Shown: positions 1 to 9,664 of the stretch, piece after piece
Numbering within the stretch: the first letter of the stretch is position 1
Layout of the letters: each line of letters starts with the position of its first letter
DNA from: Bacteroidales bacterium
GTDB taxonomy: Bacteria; Bacteroidota; Bacteroidia; Bacteroidales; UBA3824
Assembly: GCA_017535325.1 (NCBI GenBank)
Contig: JAFXUC010000047.1
Coordinates: 1-59,878 of the forward strand
Direction: 5' to 3'
Length of the DNA stretch: 59,878 nt
The notes under the pieces: generated by a model
Told to the model about the DNA's origin: nothing
What the model saw: only the letters and a program-made list of their open reading frames with translations
Database searches by the model: none
Position numbers and translations under genes: made by a program

Positions 1-2
1 AG

Positions 3-19
3 GCGGGCTGGAAGCCCGC
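3..19. repeat. Hairpin repeat at the window edge
   Basis: A perfect 7-base-pair hairpin (GCGGGCT, loop GGA, AGCCCGC) followed by CACTCC lies 14 bases beyond the stop codon of the first gene. This type of GC-rich palindrome recurs as an intergenic repeat in many Bacteroidota genomes and resembles the hairpin cluster at 33855-33977. It may also end transcription of the gene at 33-572, although no T-run follows. Its left part may lie outside the window. Confidence 0.45.
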
Positions 20-32
20 ACTCCAAAGAACA

Positions 33-572
33 CTAATAACTAATTACCAACGTGTTGATTTTCTGACATTCAGCATCCTTGTGAATACGGATTTCCGTCT
101 GAGGCTCAAAATTGTAAGTCTCGGAAGAAAATTTGTACAACTGAGAATATGCAATGCTGTAATCGGTTGCGTAAAGGATTTTCAGCATCATTTTGTTTGC
201 CGCATTGTGAGGAATGTCCAACATTCCGCTGAAATCGCCCGCCTCATAAAGTTTTTCAACGTCATTGTAACGGTCGCCGTCAAACATAAACTCACGTATT
301 TTCATAGACTTTTTGCCTTCATAAACATACTGAGGTTTTCTCGCCAAAAAGACAATCAAACCGTACACGCCGAGCGACATTCCGATAATGAGAGCCGCCA
401 TTGTCCACGCGCCGTTTTCCTTGTCTAAAAACTGCGTAAAAAATATCAACACACCGAGTACAATCCATATAATTCCCTTATAACCAAAGGTTTGAGTCAT
501 TGTTACTCTGTCGTTTGTATAGGACACGATGTCCCGTTCTATTGTTTGGATAGAATTATTTTTTTCTGCCAT
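33..572 (-). CDS. Hypothetical membrane protein
   Basis: I do not recognise a family. The 179-residue product has a short polar N-terminus, two hydrophobic segments near residues 32-50 and 57-77 that look like transmembrane helices, and a soluble C-terminal part of about 100 residues rich in charged and aromatic residues. The ATG at 570-572 is chosen as start; the reading frame stays open upstream to a TTG, but that extension is low-complexity and AT-rich and looks like leader sequence. No signal peptide or catalytic motif is visible. It is followed by a hairpin repeat and preceded, 79 bases away, by a small lipoprotein gene on the same strand, so the two could be co-transcribed. Confidence 0.6.
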   Translation of the reverse strand: MAEKNNSIQTIERDIVSYTNDRVTMTQTFGYKGIIWIVLGVLIFFTQFLDKENGAWTMAALIIGMSLGVYGLIVFLARKPQYVYEGKKSMKIREFMFDGDRYNDVEKLYEAGDFSGMLDIPHNAANKMMLKILYATDYSIAYSQLYKFSSETYNFEPQTEIRIHKDAECQKINTLVISY

Positions 573-651
573 TTTGTCAAAAATTTTTATAAAATTAAAA
601 CTTAAATTTCTTGTCAAATTCTTAAAATTTAAGTCTGACAAAACGGAAGAA

Positions 652-1017
652 TCAACATGAAAGTTTACAAATAAAATTCAGAAGGGAACGCCCCGATTTT
701 ACGAGATGACAATAAAGTCTGCGTTCTTTTTTGAAATATTTAAAGGTATTGTTTTCGGACGAAAAGCCGGTTAGAAAGTCAAAAAAGATTTTGCGTTTTT
801 CAAAATTCCGCTGAGAGGTGCGCTGTCTTGAAACCATCCTGAAAACGGGCGTGCCGTCAGAGGTCAGGATTCCAAACCAGAGGTAATCGCGGGAAAAATC
901 GCAGTCCGTATCATCGTTTTGAAAAGTGCTGGCATACTGATTTTCAACGTCTTGCTTAATATCGTTGCAGGACGTTGAAAGCAATAAAAACAGCAGTATC
1001 AAAAACCTGAAAACCAT
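652..1017 (-). CDS. Small hypothetical lipoprotein
   Basis: The 121-residue product starts with a hydrophobic stretch ending in a lipobox (LLLSTSC, Cys17), so it should be exported and lipidated, probably reaching the outer membrane. The mature part has no domain I recognise. It is preceded by a full Bacteroidetes promoter whose -33 element lies inside the end of the upstream gene, so it is expressed independently of the CNNM/CBS gene. The C-terminal third is basic and cysteine-containing. Gene status rests on the ATG, the signal peptide and the promoter. Confidence 0.6.
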   Translation of the reverse strand: MVFRFLILLFLLLSTSCNDIKQDVENQYASTFQNDDTDCDFSRDYLWFGILTSDGTPVFRMVSRQRTSQRNFEKRKIFFDFLTGFSSENNTFKYFKKERRLYCHLVKSGRSLLNFICKLSC

Positions 1018-1042
1018 TTCTTTAACTTTTTTTTGCGTACGG

Positions 1043-1074
1043 CAAAAGTAATTACTTTATTTTACTTTTCCAAA
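1043..1074 (-). promoter_or_regulatory. Bacteroidetes-type promoter
   Basis: On the minus strand a TTTG (-33) is separated by 20 bases from TACTTTTG (-7, matching TAnnTTTG). It points at the lipoprotein gene ending at 652, and the -33 box overlaps the last codons of the CNNM/CBS gene. Confidence 0.65.
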
Positions 1075-2108
1075 AAATTGTATTTGCTCTGACGGCGTTT
1101 CCAGCGTTCGCGGGCAAACTGCTGCATGTCGGCGACGGTGTCTTTTTCATCAAGTATTTCTATGCCGAGAAGCGTTTCGATAATATCCTCCATCGTAACA
1201 ATGCCGTCCATGCCGCCGTATTCGTCAACCACGAGCGCGATTTGCTCTTTCTTTTTCAGCATGTCTTCCCAAAGCGAAAAAACTGGCTTCGTGTTCGGAA
1301 CGATTAAAATATTACGTTTTAAGTTTTTAAGTTTCAGTGTGTCATGGTCTTCGGCAAGACTTTCCATCACCTCTTGACGGAAAACGTAACCAGTTATGTT
1401 TTCATCGTCGCCGCCGTAAACCGGAATCCTCGAAAATCGCAAATAATTTTTCCCGTCAAGAAATTCGCCCAAAGTCATCTCCTCGTCTGCCGAACATACC
1501 ACAACTCTCGGCGTCATAACGTCAGAGGCGCGGTAGTTTTTCAGTTTCATAAGATTCTGAATGATAGCGTTTTCATTGGCGCGGAAAATGCCTTCCTCCT
1601 CGCCGATGTTAGCCAGAGCCGAAATCTCTTCCCGTGAAGTGGTATGCGCATGCGAATCCTTTTTAAAAAGTTTAGTAAGTTGCTGAGCCATAATCACTAA
1701 TGGATACGTCAAAATGTAAACAACTCCGATTAAATGCCCCACAAGACCAGCAAGTTTTTCCCAGTTGTTAGTACCCAAAGTTTTGGGCATAATTTCCGAA
1801 AAGATAAGAATCAGAACCGTCAAAACGGCAGAAACCACCCCCAACGACTGCGAGCCCAAAACTTCTGACGCCTGCGCTCCAACCATTGCCGCACCTGCGG
1901 TGTTGGCGATAGTGTTCAGTGAAAGTATGGCTGAGAGGGATTTGTCTACGTTGTTTTTGAATTTGACAAGTTTTCTGACTCCTTTTTTAGGCGAGTTTTC
2001 GTTGATTTTTACAAAAATAGGCGACGTGCTGAGCAAGACGCTCTCCATCAGCGAACACAAAAACGATATAAAAAGCGTAAACGAAAAATATAAAACTAAA
2101 AGAGCCAT
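1062..2108 (-). CDS. CNNM (DUF21) and CBS-domain membrane protein
   Basis: A hemolysin C / CorC-like protein of 348 residues. The N-terminal 150 residues carry three to four hydrophobic segments of the CNNM (DUF21) transmembrane domain, including the conserved stretch SEIMPKTLG. A pair of CBS domains follows (about residues 195-315, ending DEYGGMDGIVTMEDIIE). The C-terminal CorC_HlyC domain found in many relatives is absent; the protein stops about 25 residues after the CBS pair. Family members are linked to Mg2+ or Co2+ transport and its regulation by nucleotides bound at the CBS pair; the substrate here is inference. It lies downstream of asd, separated by a long imperfect inverted repeat, and no promoter of its own is evident. 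Confidence 0.85.
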   Translation of the reverse strand: MALLVLYFSFTLFISFLCSLMESVLLSTSPIFVKINENSPKKGVRKLVKFKNNVDKSLSAILSLNTIANTAGAAMVGAQASEVLGSQSLGVVSAVLTVLILIFSEIMPKTLGTNNWEKLAGLVGHLIGVVYILTYPLVIMAQQLTKLFKKDSHAHTTSREEISALANIGEEEGIFRANENAIIQNLMKLKNYRASDVMTPRVVVCSADEEMTLGEFLDGKNYLRFSRIPVYGGDDENITGYVFRQEVMESLAEDHDTLKLKNLKRNILIVPNTKPVFSLWEDMLKKKEQIALVVDEYGGMDGIVTMEDIIETLLGIEILDEKDTVADMQQFARERWKRRQSKYNFLEK

Positions 2109-2130
2109 AGTTTTTTAATTGACAATAAAA

Positions 2131-2175
2131 AATTGACAACTGACAATTCCTTTCGGACATTGTCAATTGTCAATT
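2131..2175 (-). terminator. Long imperfect inverted repeat, probable asd terminator
   Basis: Arms at 2131-2150 and 2155-2175 pair with one mismatch and one bulge around a 4-base loop; each arm contains two copies of TTGACAA or its complement. Read on the minus strand the stem is followed by a T-rich run, as expected for a Rho-independent terminator of asd. A further copy of AATTGACAA lies just outside (from 2118), so this may equally be a dispersed repeat unit. Confidence 0.55.
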
Positions 2176-2187
2176 TTCAATTATAAA

Positions 2188-3198
2188 TTATTTTACGTTT
2201 CCGACTTTAAGAAGATACTCTGCAATTTGAACGGCGTTCAATGCTGCGCCTTTTCTGATTTGGTCGCCTGAAAGCCAGAATGTTAAACCGTTGTCCTCTG
2301 CTAAATCCTTACGTACGCGGCCTACAAAAACGTCGTCTTTGCCGGCTGTTTCCAAAGGCATCGGATAAACGAGGTTTGCGGGATCATCCACCAAAGTACA
2401 ACCGTCAGCCGCAGCGATTGCTTTTTGAGCCTCTTCTACAGAAATCGGTTTTTCGGTTTCAATCCAAACCGACTCTGAATGTGAGCGGAGCGAAGAAACC
2501 CTTACGCAGGTTGCCGAACATTTTGCGTCGGTGTGCATGATTTTGCGGGTCTCGTTAAACATCTTCATCTCCTCTTTCGTGTAACCGTTAGGCTGGAAAA
2601 CATCAATTTGGGGGATAACGTTGTATGCCAACTGATGCGGGAATTTTTTCACCGTAACAGGTTGACCGTTAACGAGTTCTTTGTATTGCTGCTCCAACTC
2701 TGCCATTGCAGCCGCGCCCGCACCCGAAGCCGACTGATAAGAAGAAACGCGGATTCTCTTGATATGCGAAATCTTCTCCAAAGGTTTCAAAACCACAACC
2801 ATCATAATTGTTGTGCAGTTCGGGTTTGCGATAATGCCTCTCGGACGGTTGAGACTATCCTCGGCGTTACATTCGGGAACTACCAAAGGCACGTCATCGT
2901 CCATACGGAAAGCCGACGAGTTGTCAATCATAACCGCGCCGAATTTTGTGATGTCCTGAGCAAACTCTTTTGAAGTGCCTGCGCCCGCCGAAGTAAACGC
3001 AATGTCAACGCCTTTGAAATCGTCGTTGTGTTGAAGGAGTTTTACTTCGTACTGTTTTCCTTTAAAAGTGTATTTTGTTCCCGCGCTTCTTTCTGAGCCG
3101 AACAAAACCAAATCGTCAAGAGGAAAATTTCTCTCGTCAAGAATCCTCAAAAGTTCCTGACCTACCGCGCCGGACGCGCCTACAATCGCTACTTTCAT
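2188..3198 (-). CDS. asd: Aspartate-semialdehyde dehydrogenase
   Basis: Converts aspartyl phosphate to aspartate semialdehyde with NADPH, the branch point to lysine/diaminopimelate, threonine and methionine. The 336-residue product starts with the Rossmann NADP motif VGASGAVGQ and has the catalytic cysteine in NPNCTT (Cys128), close to its usual position. The dimerisation/substrate segment with [11 protein letters not shown] and the acid/base region around ECNAEDS are present. The ATG at 3196-3198 is chosen; upstream in-frame codons lead only to a TTG and would disturb the Rossmann strand at the N-terminus. A -7 box lies about 40 bases upstream. It fits functionally with lysA at 20930-22087, although the two are not linked. 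Confidence 0.93.
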   Translation of the reverse strand: MKVAIVGASGAVGQELLRILDERNFPLDDLVLFGSERSAGTKYTFKGKQYEVKLLQHNDDFKGVDIAFTSAGAGTSKEFAQDITKFGAVMIDNSSAFRMDDDVPLVVPECNAEDSLNRPRGIIANPNCTTIMMVVVLKPLEKISHIKRIRVSSYQSASGAGAAAMAELEQQYKELVNGQPVTVKKFPHQLAYNVIPQIDVFQPNGYTKEEMKMFNETRKIMHTDAKCSATCVRVSSLRSHSESVWIETEKPISVEEAQKAIAAADGCTLVDDPANLVYPMPLETAGKDDVFVGRVRKDLAEDNGLTFWLSGDQIRKGAALNAVQIAEYLLKVGNVK

Positions 3199-3234
3199 TT
3201 TTTTTCTAAAAATTTTTTTTAAGTTTATAATCGG

Positions 3235-3242
3235 CAAAATTA
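3235..3242 (-). promoter_or_regulatory. -7 box for asd
   Basis: TAATTTTG on the minus strand matches TAnnTTTG and lies 36 bases before the asd start codon. No clear TTTG -33 element is visible at the usual distance. Confidence 0.45.
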
Positions 3243-3272
3243 ATAAAATTTCACATACGCGGAAAATTTTTC

Positions 3273-5369
3273 TTAAAAAACTTTTTCGACATTTTTCACC
3301 CTCTTAAACCTTTCTTTTAGGTTTTCGAGTTGCGCTTCGCCCAAAAGGTTGACCGAAAAAACAGCCGAAAACTTTCCGCCCGGCTCTTCCGTCAAACTAA
3401 AAGAGCGGATATGAACGTGAAATTCGTTAGTCAAAACATTAGTCAAAGTCATTGACATTCCCGCATCGTACACGCCTTGAAGTTTTATTACGGCGTTGAT
3501 AAGTTCTTTTGTAGCGTCCTTTTTCCAAATCGCGTTAACAACCCTGTACGGATACCTTGTTAAAATATTTTTAGCGTTAGGGCAGTCGTAACGGTGAATT
3601 TTCATGCCGCTGCCTGCGGTAACGAATGCAAAAATTTTATCGCCGGGAAGCGGTTTGCAGCATTTTGCAAACGTGTAGCCGACGGTGTCCAAATTGTCGA
3701 TTATAAGGTAATCCGTTGAGCCGTCGGTTTCTGCCTCGCGGTGTTTTTTCTCGTCGGACAACACTGTTTGCGAATGTTGCTCAGGCGTAAGGGCGGCGCG
3801 GATTTTGTGCAAATCGATTCCCCCCTCTCCCACTTTTTGGTAAAAATCCACGGGACGTTCAAAGCCGAGAAATTTCGACAACTTTCCAACGTTAACCTCG
3901 TTGAAAACAAAGTCGGCCTGCTCTATTTTTTGGCGGACAATCTCTTTTCCGATTTCCGCAAGACGGTGATTGTCAGCCTCTATAATGCGGCGTATGCGGT
4001 TTTTGACACGGATATTGTTGGCAATGTTGATCCACTCGGCGGCGGGTTTCTGATTGTTTGCCGTCAAGACTTTTACCGTGTCGCCGTTTTGAAGTTTCTG
4101 TTTCAACGAAACAAATTTTCCGTTGACGTGCGCACCGTTGCATTTGCTGCCGACCTGCGAGTGAATTGAAAACGCAAAGTCCAAAACGGTGTCGCCCTTG
4201 TGCATTTTTTTCAAATCGCCGTCCGGGGTAAAAATATAAATTTCGTCGCTGTACAACGCCTTTTTTTCCGACGAAGTTTTGTGCGAAAGGTCGGGGTTTT
4301 CTATTGCCTCGCGGATTTTTGAAAAGATGTTTCCGCCCGCCTGACCGTCAGTACCGTTTTTGTATTTCCAGTGTGCGGCAAGACCTTTTTCGGCAACCTC
4401 GTCCATTCTTTCGGTACGGATCTGAACCTCCACCCAACGTCCCTCAGGACCGATGACAGTTGTATGCAAGGATTCGTAACCGCTTGATTTCGGCACGCTT
4501 ATCCAGTCGCGGAGACGGAAGGGATTCGGCTTGTATTCTTCGGTTATCAGCGAATAAACCTTCCAACAGTCTGTTTTTTCGTTTTCGGGTTCGGAGTCTA
4601 TTATCACACGTATGGCAAACAAATCGTAAATTCCGTCAACGTCGATGTTTTGTTTTTTCATCTTCTGACGGATTGACGAAATGGATTTCGGACGTCCCTT
4701 TATGCTGACTTTCAATCCCGACTTTTCAAATTTCTTTTTAAGCGGCTCAATAAACGCCTTTATATATTCGTCCCTTTCCTCTTTTTTGATTTGAAGTTTG
4801 TCGGCAATGGAGCGGTAAGTGTCGTACTCAAAAAATTTCAGACACGTCTCCTCCATTTCGGTTTTTATTTTGTAAAGACCGATACGGTGGGCTACCGGTG
4901 AATAAAGGTACTGAACCTCGGTTGCGTTTTTGTAACTTTCGGGGTCTGAAATATCTTTTAAATGCCTGATTTTCAAGAGGTGTTCGGCAAGCAGAATGAT
5001 GATTGCGCGGACATCGCCCGACAATGTTACAAGCAGTTTTATATGATTTTCGTTTTGCGTTTTGAGTTTTTCCTCGTTGAACTCCGGAATTTTGAGAATG
5101 CCGCTCAAAATGCCGCAGACTTCTTCTCCGAACTGTTTCTGCTCGATAAACTCCGAAAGCCTTGTCCTGTCAAGACAGGCGTAAGCGGTTAAAGCAGACA
5201 TAGTTACGACGTCGGCGTTGATTTCTTCCGCGCCGATTTTCAAAAACTCCTGAGCATACGGGGTGATTTCCGCGCAGTTTGCTTCAACGGTTCTTATCGT
5301 TGCAAATAGCGCAATTTGGTCTTTATCCGTCAAAGAGAGCAGATAGGCTTTTAATATTTCCTCTATCAT
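3273..5369 (-). CDS. relA: RelA/SpoT homologue with degenerate hydrolase domain
   Basis: A long (p)ppGpp synthetase of 698 residues. The N-terminal region aligns by position with the HD hydrolase, but the metal-binding HD signature (normally HDVVEDT) reads AYACLDRTR and the later KLADRLHNMR reads [10 protein letters not shown], so hydrolase activity should be lost. The synthetase domain (about residues 220-345) is intact, with [22 protein letters not shown] corresponds to the basic RxKD version of the substrate loop. A TGS domain (about 380-445), a cysteine-containing zinc-type region ([11 protein letters not shown] and HRYDCPNA) and a C-terminal ACT domain follow. Bacteroidota often carry one bifunctional and one synthetase-only copy; this looks like the latter. 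It has its own promoter and is divergent from the M13 peptidase genes. Confidence 0.9.
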   Translation of the reverse strand: MIEEILKAYLLSLTDKDQIALFATIRTVEANCAEITPYAQEFLKIGAEEINADVVTMSALTAYACLDRTRLSEFIEQKQFGEEVCGILSGILKIPEFNEEKLKTQNENHIKLLVTLSGDVRAIIILLAEHLLKIRHLKDISDPESYKNATEVQYLYSPVAHRIGLYKIKTEMEETCLKFFEYDTYRSIADKLQIKKEERDEYIKAFIEPLKKKFEKSGLKVSIKGRPKSISSIRQKMKKQNIDVDGIYDLFAIRVIIDSEPENEKTDCWKVYSLITEEYKPNPFRLRDWISVPKSSGYESLHTTVIGPEGRWVEVQIRTERMDEVAEKGLAAHWKYKNGTDGQAGGNIFSKIREAIENPDLSHKTSSEKKALYSDEIYIFTPDGDLKKMHKGDTVLDFAFSIHSQVGSKCNGAHVNGKFVSLKQKLQNGDTVKVLTANNQKPAAEWINIANNIRVKNRIRRIIEADNHRLAEIGKEIVRQKIEQADFVFNEVNVGKLSKFLGFERPVDFYQKVGEGGIDLHKIRAALTPEQHSQTVLSDEKKHREAETDGSTDYLIIDNLDTVGYTFAKCCKPLPGDKIFAFVTAGSGMKIHRYDCPNAKNILTRYPYRVVNAIWKKDATKELINAVIKLQGVYDAGMSMTLTNVLTNEFHVHIRSFSLTEEPGGKFSAVFSVNLLGEAQLENLKERFKRVKNVEKVF

Positions 5370-5390
5370 AATTTACATTTTTGGTTTGCG

Positions 5391-5422
5391 CAAAATTAAA
5401 CATTTTTTTCGGTGCGGACAAA
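5391..5422 (-). promoter_or_regulatory. Promoter of the RelA/SpoT homologue
   Basis: On the minus strand TTTG is followed after exactly 20 bases by TAATTTTG, a full match to the Bacteroidetes consensus, 22 bases upstream of the start codon. Confidence 0.7.
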
Positions 5423-5525
5423 AAAAGTAAACCAAAGATGAAAAATTTCAGTTTTTCCCGTATTTTTTTTCTCTTTCTGAGAACTTAGCACCAATTTTGT
5501 TAAACCCTAATAAAAAAGTAAAACC

Positions 5526-7541
5526 ATGAAAAAGAATTTAATTTTAATAAGTCTGTTTTTAGCGTCCTGCACAACGGTAGAAAATATTCACCCCGTTAGT
5601 GGAATAGATACTGCAAATATGGATCTCTCGGTAAAACCGGGTGAGAATTTTTACCGCTACGCCAACGGCAAATGGCTCGACAGCAACCCGATACCGCAGG
5701 ACTTAAACGAATATTCGCAATTTGAAAAAGTAGAGTTTGACAACCTCGACCGCCAGAAAGAAATCATCGAAACACTCATAAAAAACTCTTCTGACATCAC
5801 AACCGACGGCGGAAAAATCGCGGCTCTTTACTGCGGTTATAACGACATGGAAAAACGAAACCATGACGGCTGCGAACCCGTAAAGCCGTATTTGGAAATG
5901 ATTAACTCAGCAAAAGACAAAGCCGCGCTGACGGAAGTTTTGGGCAGGCTTCACAAAACCGGCATTTCGGATTTGCTGTTTTTCACCGGCATTTCCATCG
6001 ACATAAAAGACACTGAAAAATACATCGTTGAAATAAGCCAGGGCGGGCTCTCTCTTCCCGACAAAGACTATTACGAGAAGACCGACAACGTCGTAGAGGC
6101 TTATAAAACAATGATAACCAAGTTTTTCACCCTTGTAGGTTATGACGAAAAAACTGCGGAGGAAAAAACAAAAGCCGTCTATGACATTGAGCAGAAAATC
6201 GCGAAAACAAGCCGCAACCGCATACAGTTGAGAGACGCGGGAGAGAATTACAACAAGATAACTTTCAGCGAACTGAAAAAAGACTATAACAAACTTGACT
6301 GGGAAAGTTATTTCAAAACCTACGGCTTTCCGACATTGGAAGTTGTCAACGTAGAACAGCCGGAGGTCATCCACCAAATAGAAAACCTTTTTGAAAACGA
6401 AAAACTCGAAAACCTGAAAGCGTATTTTGAGTTCAAAGTTTTGAGAACCGCCGCAAATTATTTAGACGAAAATTTCGACAAGGCAAATTTTGAATTAGAA
6501 AAAGTTTTGTGGGACATTCAAGACGAGGAGCCGCTATGGAAACGCGCAATCAACGCCGTCAACAGCAATATGAGAATGGCAATGAGCCGTCTCTACGCCG
6601 AAAAATATTTTCCCGAAACTTCAAAACAGGCGGTTATCACCATCGTAAAAAAACTTCAAGAGGCGTTCCGAGAGAGAATCAAAAACGCTGACTGGATGAG
6701 CGCGGAAACCAAAAACAAGGCAATAGAAAAACTCAACGCCATGCGTATCAACATCGGCTATCCCGAAAAATGGACTGACTATTCTGATTTGAAAATAGAC
6801 AAAGACAAACCTTTGTTGGACAACATTTTAGCATGCAAAGCCTTCGCCAAAAGTTACAGAATAAAAAACAAAGTCAACAAACCTGTTGACAAAGAGGAAT
6901 GGTCTATGCCGCCGCACAGCATCAACGCTTATTACAAGCCGACGACCAACGAAATCACCTTTCCGGCGGGAATTTTGCAGCCGCCTTTTTACAACGCAAA
7001 AGCCGATGAAGCCGAACAGTACGGCAGCATAGGCTGTGTTATCGGTCACGAAATGACCCACGGTTTTGACGACATGGGCTCAAAATACGACAAATACGGA
7101 AACCACAACAACTGGTGGACGGAAGACGACAAAACAAAGTTTCAAAAACGCACCGGGCAGGTAATTGAGTATTTCAACACTTTGGAAGTTTTGCCGGGAG
7201 GCTTTGTCAACGGAGAGTTGACCCTCGGCGAAAACATCGCTGACAACGGCGGAATCAAAATCGCGTTTTCCGCGCTTCAAAACGTTATGAAACAAAAAAA
7301 GTTGGAAACAATCAACGGTTTTACGCCTGAACAGCGGTTCTTTTTGGCATACGCTTTTGTCTGGGCAGACAACATCAGGGAAAACGCCGTGCGATTCAAC
7401 CTCAAATACAATCCGCACACGCCGATGAAAATGCGCGTCAACGGACAGATGCCGCAACTCGATTTTTGGTATAACGCCTTCAATATCACGGACAAAGACC
7501 CGATGTATATCGAAAAAGAAAAAAGAGTGGAGATTTGGTAA
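5526..7541 (+). CDS. M13 family metallopeptidase lipoprotein, copy 1
   Basis: A neprilysin/PepO-type zinc endopeptidase of 671 residues. A short signal peptide ends in a lipobox (LFLASC, Cys15), placing the enzyme in the periplasm or on the outer membrane. The N-terminal M13 helical domain begins with VKPGENFYRYANGKWL. The catalytic domain has HEMTH (His508, Glu509, His512) with the third zinc ligand in GENIADNGG (Glu569), and NAYY plus FPAGILQPPF upstream as usual. Length is normal for the family. Substrates are expected to be peptides; none can be named. The next gene is a close paralogue in tandem. The divergent upstream region has only a poor -7 match (CAATTTTG, 5492-5499). Confidence 0.93.
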   Translation: MKKNLILISLFLASCTTVENIHPVSGIDTANMDLSVKPGENFYRYANGKWLDSNPIPQDLNEYSQFEKVEFDNLDRQKEIIETLIKNSSDITTDGGKIAALYCGYNDMEKRNHDGCEPVKPYLEMINSAKDKAALTEVLGRLHKTGISDLLFFTGISIDIKDTEKYIVEISQGGLSLPDKDYYEKTDNVVEAYKTMITKFFTLVGYDEKTAEEKTKAVYDIEQKIAKTSRNRIQLRDAGENYNKITFSELKKDYNKLDWESYFKTYGFPTLEVVNVEQPEVIHQIENLFENEKLENLKAYFEFKVLRTAANYLDENFDKANFELEKVLWDIQDEEPLWKRAINAVNSNMRMAMSRLYAEKYFPETSKQAVITIVKKLQEAFRERIKNADWMSAETKNKAIEKLNAMRINIGYPEKWTDYSDLKIDKDKPLLDNILACKAFAKSYRIKNKVNKPVDKEEWSMPPHSINAYYKPTTNEITFPAGILQPPFYNAKADEAEQYGSIGCVIGHEMTHGFDDMGSKYDKYGNHNNWWTEDDKTKFQKRTGQVIEYFNTLEVLPGGFVNGELTLGENIADNGGIKIAFSALQNVMKQKKLETINGFTPEQRFFLAYAFVWADNIRENAVRFNLKYNPHTPMKMRVNGQMPQLDFWYNAFNITDKDPMYIEKEKRVEIW

Positions 7542-7547
7542 TGTTTT

Positions 7548-7579
7548 TTTGCGTTTTAGGGAAGATTGTATTAATTTTG
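7548..7579 (+). promoter_or_regulatory. Promoter of the second M13 peptidase
   Basis: TTTG (7548-7551), 20 bases, TAATTTTG (7572-7579): a full consensus match in the gap between the two tandem peptidase genes, 31 bases upstream of the second start codon. The second copy can thus be expressed on its own. Confidence 0.7.
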
Positions 7580-7610
7580 CAACTTCAAAAAAATAAATTT
7601 ACAAACGCAA

Positions 7611-9638
7611 ATGAAACGAAATTTAATTTTAATCAGTTTACTTTTATCAGCCTGCACTATGGGAGACAAAGTTCAGACAAAGAGCGGTTTAGATGCCTCA
7701 AACATGGATTTGACGGTAAAACCGGGTGAGGATTTTTACCGTTACGCCAACGGTAAATGGTTGGACAACAACCCCGTAAAACCCGAAATGAGCCGTTATA
7801 TGCAGTTCGACAAACTCCAACTCGAAAACACCGAGCGTCAGAAGGAAATCATCGAAAACCTTTCAAAAGGCTCTGCCGACATAAACACCGACGGCGGCAA
7901 AATTGCGGCAATCTACTCTCAATATATGGATTCAACAGCAAGAAACCAAGCCGGTAACGCGCCCGTAAAGCCCTATCTTTCAAAGATTAACAACGCGAAA
8001 GACAAAAAGGCTCTTATGGAACTGTTTCCTGAACTCCAAAAATGCGGCATTTCAGACCTGCTTTTTGACTACGGCGTATCTTCCGACATAAAAGAGGCTG
8101 ACAAAAACATCGTTGAACTCTGGCAGGGCGGTCTTTCGCTGCCGAGCAAAACATATTACGAAAAAACCGATTCGGCAACCCTCGACGTGGTTAATGCGTA
8201 CAAAAAATACATAACCGCACTTTTCTCTCTTGCTGAATATCCCGAAAACACGGCGGCAGAAAAGACAAAAGCCGTTTTTGACATCGAGACAAAAATTGCC
8301 AACATAAGCCGCGACAAAGTTCAGTTGAGGGACGTTTCCGGCAATTACAACAAGATGACTTACAGCAAGTTGAAAGACAAATTCAAGAAAATTGACTGGG
8401 ACGGATTTTTCTCCGGTCTCGGCTTTCCCGAATTTGAATACCTCAGCGTAGGACAGCCGGAGGTTATCAGCCGCATAGAAACCCTTTTGGAAGAAGAAAA
8501 ACTCGAAGACTTAAAATCGTATTTTGAGTTCAAAGTCCTGAATTCTTCGGCAAACTTTCTTGACGATAATTTCAGCGGCGCAAAACACGAGTTTGAAAAA
8601 GTACTTTCCGGCGTTCAAGTTCAGAAACCCCGCTGGAAACGCGCCATAGACGTTGTCAACAGCGCAATGGGAATGGCTATCGGCAAACTCTACGCCGAAA
8701 AATATTTCCCCGAAACCTCAAAACAGGCTGTCATCGACCTTGTTAAAAACCTTCAAAACTCTTTGGCGGACGAGATTAAAAACTCCTCTTGGATGAGCGA
8801 CAGCACAAAGACTCAGGCACTTGACAAACTCAGCAGTTTTTATCTCAAAATCGGTTATCCCGACAAATGGCAGGACTATTCGGATTTGAAAATTGACACT
8901 TCAAAATCCCTGCTTGACAATATGCTTTCGGCATCGGTTTATTATACCGACTACATTATCAAAACCCGTGTCAACAAGCCCGTTGACAAGACCGAATGGC
9001 ACATGACTCCGCAAACTGTAAACGCGTATTACAACCCGACAACCAACGAAATCACCTTTCCGGCGGGCATTTTACAGCCTCCTTTCTACAACCCAGAAAA
9101 CGACGAGGCTGAAAACTACGGCGGCATAGGCTGCGTTATCGGACACGAAATGACACACGGCTTTGACGATCAGGGCTGTCAGTTCGACAAATACGGCAAC
9201 CAGAAAAACTGGTGGACAGAAAGCGACAAAAAAGAGTTTGATTCAAGGGCTCAGGTCATCATCGACTATTTCAACACGCTTGAAGTTTTGCCGGGCGAAT
9301 TTGTTAACGGCTCGCTTACCGTCGGCGAAAACATCGCTGACAACGGCGGTATAAAAATCGCGTTCCTCGCGCTTCAAAACGTCATGAAACAGAAGAAGTT
9401 GGAAACCATCAACGGTTTTACGCCAGAGCAGAGATTCTTCCTTGCTTACGCTTTTATCTGGGCGGGCAACATCAGGGAGCAGGCTGCGAGACTCAGACTT
9501 CAAACCGACCCGCACTCGCCTACAAACATGCGTGTCAACGGACAACTTCCGCAACTTGAATTTTGGTACAAAGCATTCAATATCACTGACAAAGACCCGA
9601 TGTACATCGCACCCGAAAAAAGGGTAAACATCTGGTAA
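7611..9638 (+). CDS. M13 family metallopeptidase lipoprotein, copy 2
   Basis: A paralogue of the preceding gene, 675 residues, similar along its whole length and nearly identical around the active site and the C-terminus. Cys15 of LLLSAC is the predicted lipidation site. Zinc ligands are His512 and His516 of HEMTH, with Glu513 catalytic, and Glu573 of GENIADNGG. Differences from copy 1 are concentrated in the N-terminal helical domain that encloses the substrate chamber, which suggests a change of peptide preference after duplication. It has its own promoter in the 69-base gap. The symporter gene follows 26 bases later and could take up products of peptide cleavage; that link is inference. 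Confidence 0.93.
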   Translation: MKRNLILISLLLSACTMGDKVQTKSGLDASNMDLTVKPGEDFYRYANGKWLDNNPVKPEMSRYMQFDKLQLENTERQKEIIENLSKGSADINTDGGKIAAIYSQYMDSTARNQAGNAPVKPYLSKINNAKDKKALMELFPELQKCGISDLLFDYGVSSDIKEADKNIVELWQGGLSLPSKTYYEKTDSATLDVVNAYKKYITALFSLAEYPENTAAEKTKAVFDIETKIANISRDKVQLRDVSGNYNKMTYSKLKDKFKKIDWDGFFSGLGFPEFEYLSVGQPEVISRIETLLEEEKLEDLKSYFEFKVLNSSANFLDDNFSGAKHEFEKVLSGVQVQKPRWKRAIDVVNSAMGMAIGKLYAEKYFPETSKQAVIDLVKNLQNSLADEIKNSSWMSDSTKTQALDKLSSFYLKIGYPDKWQDYSDLKIDTSKSLLDNMLSASVYYTDYIIKTRVNKPVDKTEWHMTPQTVNAYYNPTTNEITFPAGILQPPFYNPENDEAENYGGIGCVIGHEMTHGFDDQGCQFDKYGNQKNWWTESDKKEFDSRAQVIIDYFNTLEVLPGEFVNGSLTVGENIADNGGIKIAFLALQNVMKQKKLETINGFTPEQRFFLAYAFIWAGNIREQAARLRLQTDPHSPTNMRVNGQLPQLEFWYKAFNITDKDPMYIAPEKRVNIW

Positions 9639-9664
9639 TGAGAAGTTTTTAAGGACAAAAAGTT

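Noticed and set aside
573..641. TTG start for the first membrane protein
   Set aside because: The added residues are encoded by AT-rich leader sequence and an ATG lies at 570-572.
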